Assembly: GCA_964547415.1 (NCBI GenBank)
Contig: CAZJNX010000055.1
Coordinates: 1 to 24,307, forward strand
Length of the DNA stretch: 24,307 nucleotides
DNA from: CAZJNX01 sp964547415
Lineage (GTDB): Bacteria > Pseudomonadota > Alphaproteobacteria > Rhizobiales > Amorphaceae
Direction of reading: 5' to 3'
Shown here: one piece after another, positions 22,748 to 24,307 of the stretch
Position numbering within the stretch: the stretch's first letter is position 1
Layout of the letters: each line of letters starts with the position of its first letter
Notes under the pieces: generated by a model
Database searches by the model: none
What the model saw: only the letters and a program-made list of their open reading frames with translations
What the model was told of the DNA's origin: nothing
Made by a program: the position numbers and the translations under genes

Positions 22748-23113
22748 ATGAAGTTCATCGTCACCGAGGATTGGGAAGCGAGCTATCCGGATCCGATCCG
22801 GGTCGCGGCCGGGGAGAGGATCCACCTGACGGGCGAGAAGGATCTGTGGGACGGTCACCTCTGGCTCTGGGCGAGATCGGCCGCTGGCCTGGAGGGCTGG
22901 GTACCCGACAGCCTCGTCGGCGCGGGGGCCGACGGCCCGGCCGCGCGGGAAGACTACACGGCGGTCGAACTCACGTGCCGGAAGGGACAGACGCTCGTCG
23001 GCGAGAGGGAGACCCACGGCTGGGTGTTCTGCCGGGCGGCGGACGGCCGGACGGGCTGGGTCCCGAGGCGCAACCTCGCGCCGGTCGACGCCGAGGATCG
23101 TCCCGCCACGTGA
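22748..23113 (+). CDS. Small protein with two tandem SH3-like domains
   Basis: The protein is 121 aa from ATG 22748, with AGGAGG 7 nt upstream. Each half has the bacterial SH3 layout ending in a GWVP motif: residues about 1-57 (ERIHLTGEKDLWDGHLWLWAR, EGWVPDSLV) and about 66-115 (AVELTCRKGQTLVGERETHGWVFCR, TGWVPRRNLA). No signal peptide or membrane segment is seen, so it is probably cytoplasmic. The partner and function are unknown. It lies 45 bp after the ABM gene with its own strong ribosome site. A GC-rich palindrome (ACCGCG ... CGCGGT) in that gap suggests it may be a separate unit. It is convergent with the RTX gene. Confidence 0.8.
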   Translation: MKFIVTEDWEASYPDPIRVAAGERIHLTGEKDLWDGHLWLWARSAAGLEGWVPDSLVGAGADGPAAREDYTAVELTCRKGQTLVGERETHGWVFCRAADGRTGWVPRRNLAPVDAEDRPAT

Positions 23114-23120
23114 GCGTGCC

Positions 23121-23151
23121 GGCCCGGGCGGGCGCTCGTTCCGCCCGGGCC
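23121..23151. terminator. Bidirectional terminator between the SH3 and RTX genes
   Basis: GGCCCGGGCGG (23121-23131) and CCGCCCGGGCC (23141-23151) form a perfect 11-bp stem with a 9-nt loop, followed by TTCGTTCG. It begins 7 bp after the SH3 gene stop and lies 21 bp from the end of the convergent RTX gene. Confidence 0.8.
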
Positions 23152-23172
23152 TTCGTTCGCCTCGCCCGATGG

Positions 23173-24138
23173 TCAGAAGATGAAGTCGTCCGCCGACAGG
23201 TCGGCGATCGACACGTCCTCCAGCACCATCCGGCCGCCCTCGGCGACGATGACCGTCTTGTCGCCCCGCTCCCGCGCGGCGGCGAGCACGTCGTCGAAGT
23301 CCGCGAGGGAATCGACCGCGGACACGTCGATCCGGTCGGCGCCGTCGCCGAAGTCCTCCACCAGGTCCCGCCCGCGGGAGAACACGAAGACGTCCGCGTC
23401 CTCGCCGCCCTCGAGGGTGTCGCGGCCGCGCCCGCCGTCGAGGGTGTCCTCGCCCTCGCCGCCGTCGAGGTCGTCGCGGCCGTTGCCGCCGAGGAGGAGG
23501 TCGTTCCCCTCTTCGCCGTCGAGCTCGTCGCGCCCGTTGCCGCCGAGGAGGGTGTCGTCGCCCTCGCCGCCGTCGAGGTCGTCCTTGCCGTTGCCGCCGA
23601 CGAGGCTGTCGTCGCCCGCCTCGCCGTCGAGGTCGTCGTGGCCGTTACCGCCGAGGAGGGTGTCGTCGCCGTCTCCGCCGTCGAGATCGTCCTCGCCGTT
23701 GCGGCCCCTCAAATGGTCGTCGCCGCCGTTGCCGTAGAGGTCGTCGTCGCGGCCGCGGCCAGTGAAGCGGTCGTCGCCGCTTCCGCCGCTGCGATCGACC
23801 CCGTCGTCGTCGTCCCGGTAGGCGTAGTCGTCATAGTCGTCATTCTCGTAGTCGTAGTCGTCGTCGTCCTCGTCGTCGTCCTCGTCGTCCTCCCACCGGT
23901 CGTCGGAGGCGCTCCAGTCCTTGCTGCCGTCTTCGTATTCGGACGAGGTGTCGTCGTCGTGGCTCGACCAGTCGGAGCCGTCGTCGGACCACTTGTCGTC
24001 ATCCGACCACCTGTCGTCGTCGCCGCCCTGGTCAGAGTCGTCCCAGCGGTCGTCGTCTTTCCAGTAGCCGCTCTCGTCTTCATACCAACGGCTGTCGTCG
24101 TCCCAGCGCGTGCTCCGCGTCTCCCAGTTCGAGGACAT
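23173..24138 (-). CDS. RTX calcium-binding protein with an acidic, Trp-rich N-terminus; likely type I secretion substrate
   Basis: The protein is 321 aa; AAGGAG lies 8 nt before the ATG. Residues 1-115 are dominated by Asp, Glu, Ser, Tyr and Trp, with 10 Trp in the first 82 residues in W-x-D-D settings (RWDDD, RWDDS, RWSDDDKWSDD). From 87 to 112 the chain is almost only Asp, Glu and Tyr. Residues 119-244 are 14 uninterrupted RTX nonapeptides of the GGxGxDxLx type, capped by DADVFVF. These bind calcium and fold into a beta-roll outside the cell. Residues 254-321 (DLVEDFGDGADRIDVSAVDSL... DFIF) form the usual C-terminal type I secretion signal region. No classical signal peptide is present, as expected, and no T1SS genes are in the window. 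There is no recognisable enzymatic domain. The function of the acidic module is unknown. Confidence 0.9.
   Translation of the reverse strand: MSSNWETRSTRWDDDSRWYEDESGYWKDDDRWDDSDQGGDDDRWSDDDKWSDDGSDWSSHDDDTSSEYEDGSKDWSASDDRWEDDEDDDEDDDDYDYENDDYDDYAYRDDDDGVDRSGGSGDDRFTGRGRDDDLYGNGGDDHLRGRNGEDDLDGGDGDDTLLGGNGHDDLDGEAGDDSLVGGNGKDDLDGGEGDDTLLGGNGRDELDGEEGNDLLLGGNGRDDLDGGEGEDTLDGGRGRDTLEGGEDADVFVFSRGRDLVEDFGDGADRIDVSAVDSLADFDDVLAAARERGDKTVIVAEGGRMVLEDVSIADLSADDFIF
23407..23784 (-). repeat. DNA-level repeat array encoding 14 RTX nonapeptides
   Basis: The coding sequence is built of 27-bp units. In the middle these alternate as a 54-bp (18-residue) period, GNGxDDLDG followed by GEGDDTLLG, so every second unit is nearly identical. 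On the plus strand it reads as recurrent gccgccgtcgaggtcgtc and gccgttgccgccgaggag blocks. Such arrays are prone to unit gain and loss. Confidence 0.85.
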
Positions 24139-24307
24139 GGCATGTGCTCCTTTCCACTCAGCTTGCTCAAACCGTGGCGGATGCCGGTGTTCTCAACCCC
24201 GCCGGCCCGAACAACGGACGGGACGGACCCCTATTCCCGCGACCGGCGTGTTATACCACCGCGCCTAATTAATGACCCTCTCGATCCATGGCTGAAGGCA
24301 TAGCGAG
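24139..24307. other. Upstream region of the RTX gene, AT-rich at its far end
   Basis: No gene can be supported here. The minus strand carries an extended -10 candidate (24250-24258). CTAATTAATG at 24265-24274 is an unusually AT-rich, palindromic patch. ATG at 24288 opens a frame to the window edge with no clear ribosome site. Confidence 0.5.
24250..24258 (-). promoter_or_regulatory. Extended -10 promoter candidate for the RTX gene
   Basis: The minus strand reads TGGTATAAC: TATAAC matches TATAAT in five of six positions and is preceded by the TGn extension. No good -35 is seen, which an extended -10 can tolerate. It lies about 110 bp upstream of the RTX start codon. Confidence 0.45.

Noticed and set aside
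23800..24010. TCG/GTC trinucleotide microsatellite
   Set aside because: On the minus strand these are Asp (GAC) codons of the acidic part of the RTX protein, interspersed with Trp, Ser and Tyr codons in one intact frame.
24288..24307. Start of a divergent gene at the window edge (ATG 24288)
   Set aside because: Only six codons are visible and no convincing Shine-Dalgarno precedes it; cannot be supported.

Overview
The window is a very GC-rich stretch with dense, strongly strand-biased gene packing. It looks like an alphaproteobacterial chromosome, probably Hyphomicrobiales-like. The basis is the N-terminus of a class II (B12-dependent) ribonucleotide reductase, FrcBCA-style sugar ABC genes, a Liv-type ABC system, TTGACG/TAGCGT-like promoters and frequent GTG/TTG starts. 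The genus cannot be fixed from the sequence alone. I see no tRNA, rRNA, IS element, phage gene or CRISPR array.

Layout. (1) 1-1967: the 5' end of nrdJ (minus) with a pair of candidate NrdR boxes upstream, a membrane protein made of three YrhK-like units, and a small single-pass membrane ORF. (2) 1968-6123, minus: a four-gene operon transcribed as ThDP enzyme, NAD-dependent epimerase/dehydratase, cupin, IclR regulator. (3) 6332-12027, plus: a classical SDR, then a Liv-type importer (Tat-exported binding protein, LivH-type permease, and a LivM-LivG-LivF triple fusion). (4) 12215-15327: an aldehyde dehydrogenase (minus) divergent from an FCD-type GntR regulator (plus), which is convergent with an atypical SDR (minus). 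(5) 15604-22702, plus: an eight-gene operon with an extended SDR, two RbsC/FrcC-type permeases, a periplasmic sugar-binding protein, a single-domain ATPase, a PRISE-like enone reductase, another extended SDR and an ABM-fold monooxygenase-like protein. (6) 22748-24138: a tandem SH3-like small protein convergent with an RTX protein that has an extremely acidic, Trp-rich N-terminus.

How the genes fit together. Regions 2-5 look like one catabolic island of about 20 kb: two importers, two local regulators, six SDRs (four of them extended), one ThDP-dependent C-C bond enzyme, one aldehyde dehydrogenase, a cupin and an ABM protein. The content suggests uptake of a sugar-like or glycosidic/plant-derived compound. 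It would then be oxidised, epimerised or reduced, cleaved by the ThDP enzyme, and the resulting aldehyde oxidised. The substrate cannot be read from the sequence. A 13-bp element, CATCGTGAGACAA, occurs in both divergent promoter regions (6278-6290 and 15468-15480). Each copy is tied to a TTGACG-N17/18-TAGCGT promoter, which supports co-regulation of the two halves.

Most useful leads: the shared operator candidate, the LivM-LivG-LivF fusion, the SDR lacking all four catalytic residues, the bacterial PRISE-like protein in a sugar-transport operon, the ThDP enzyme of unassigned reaction, and the Trp/Asp-rich RTX protein.
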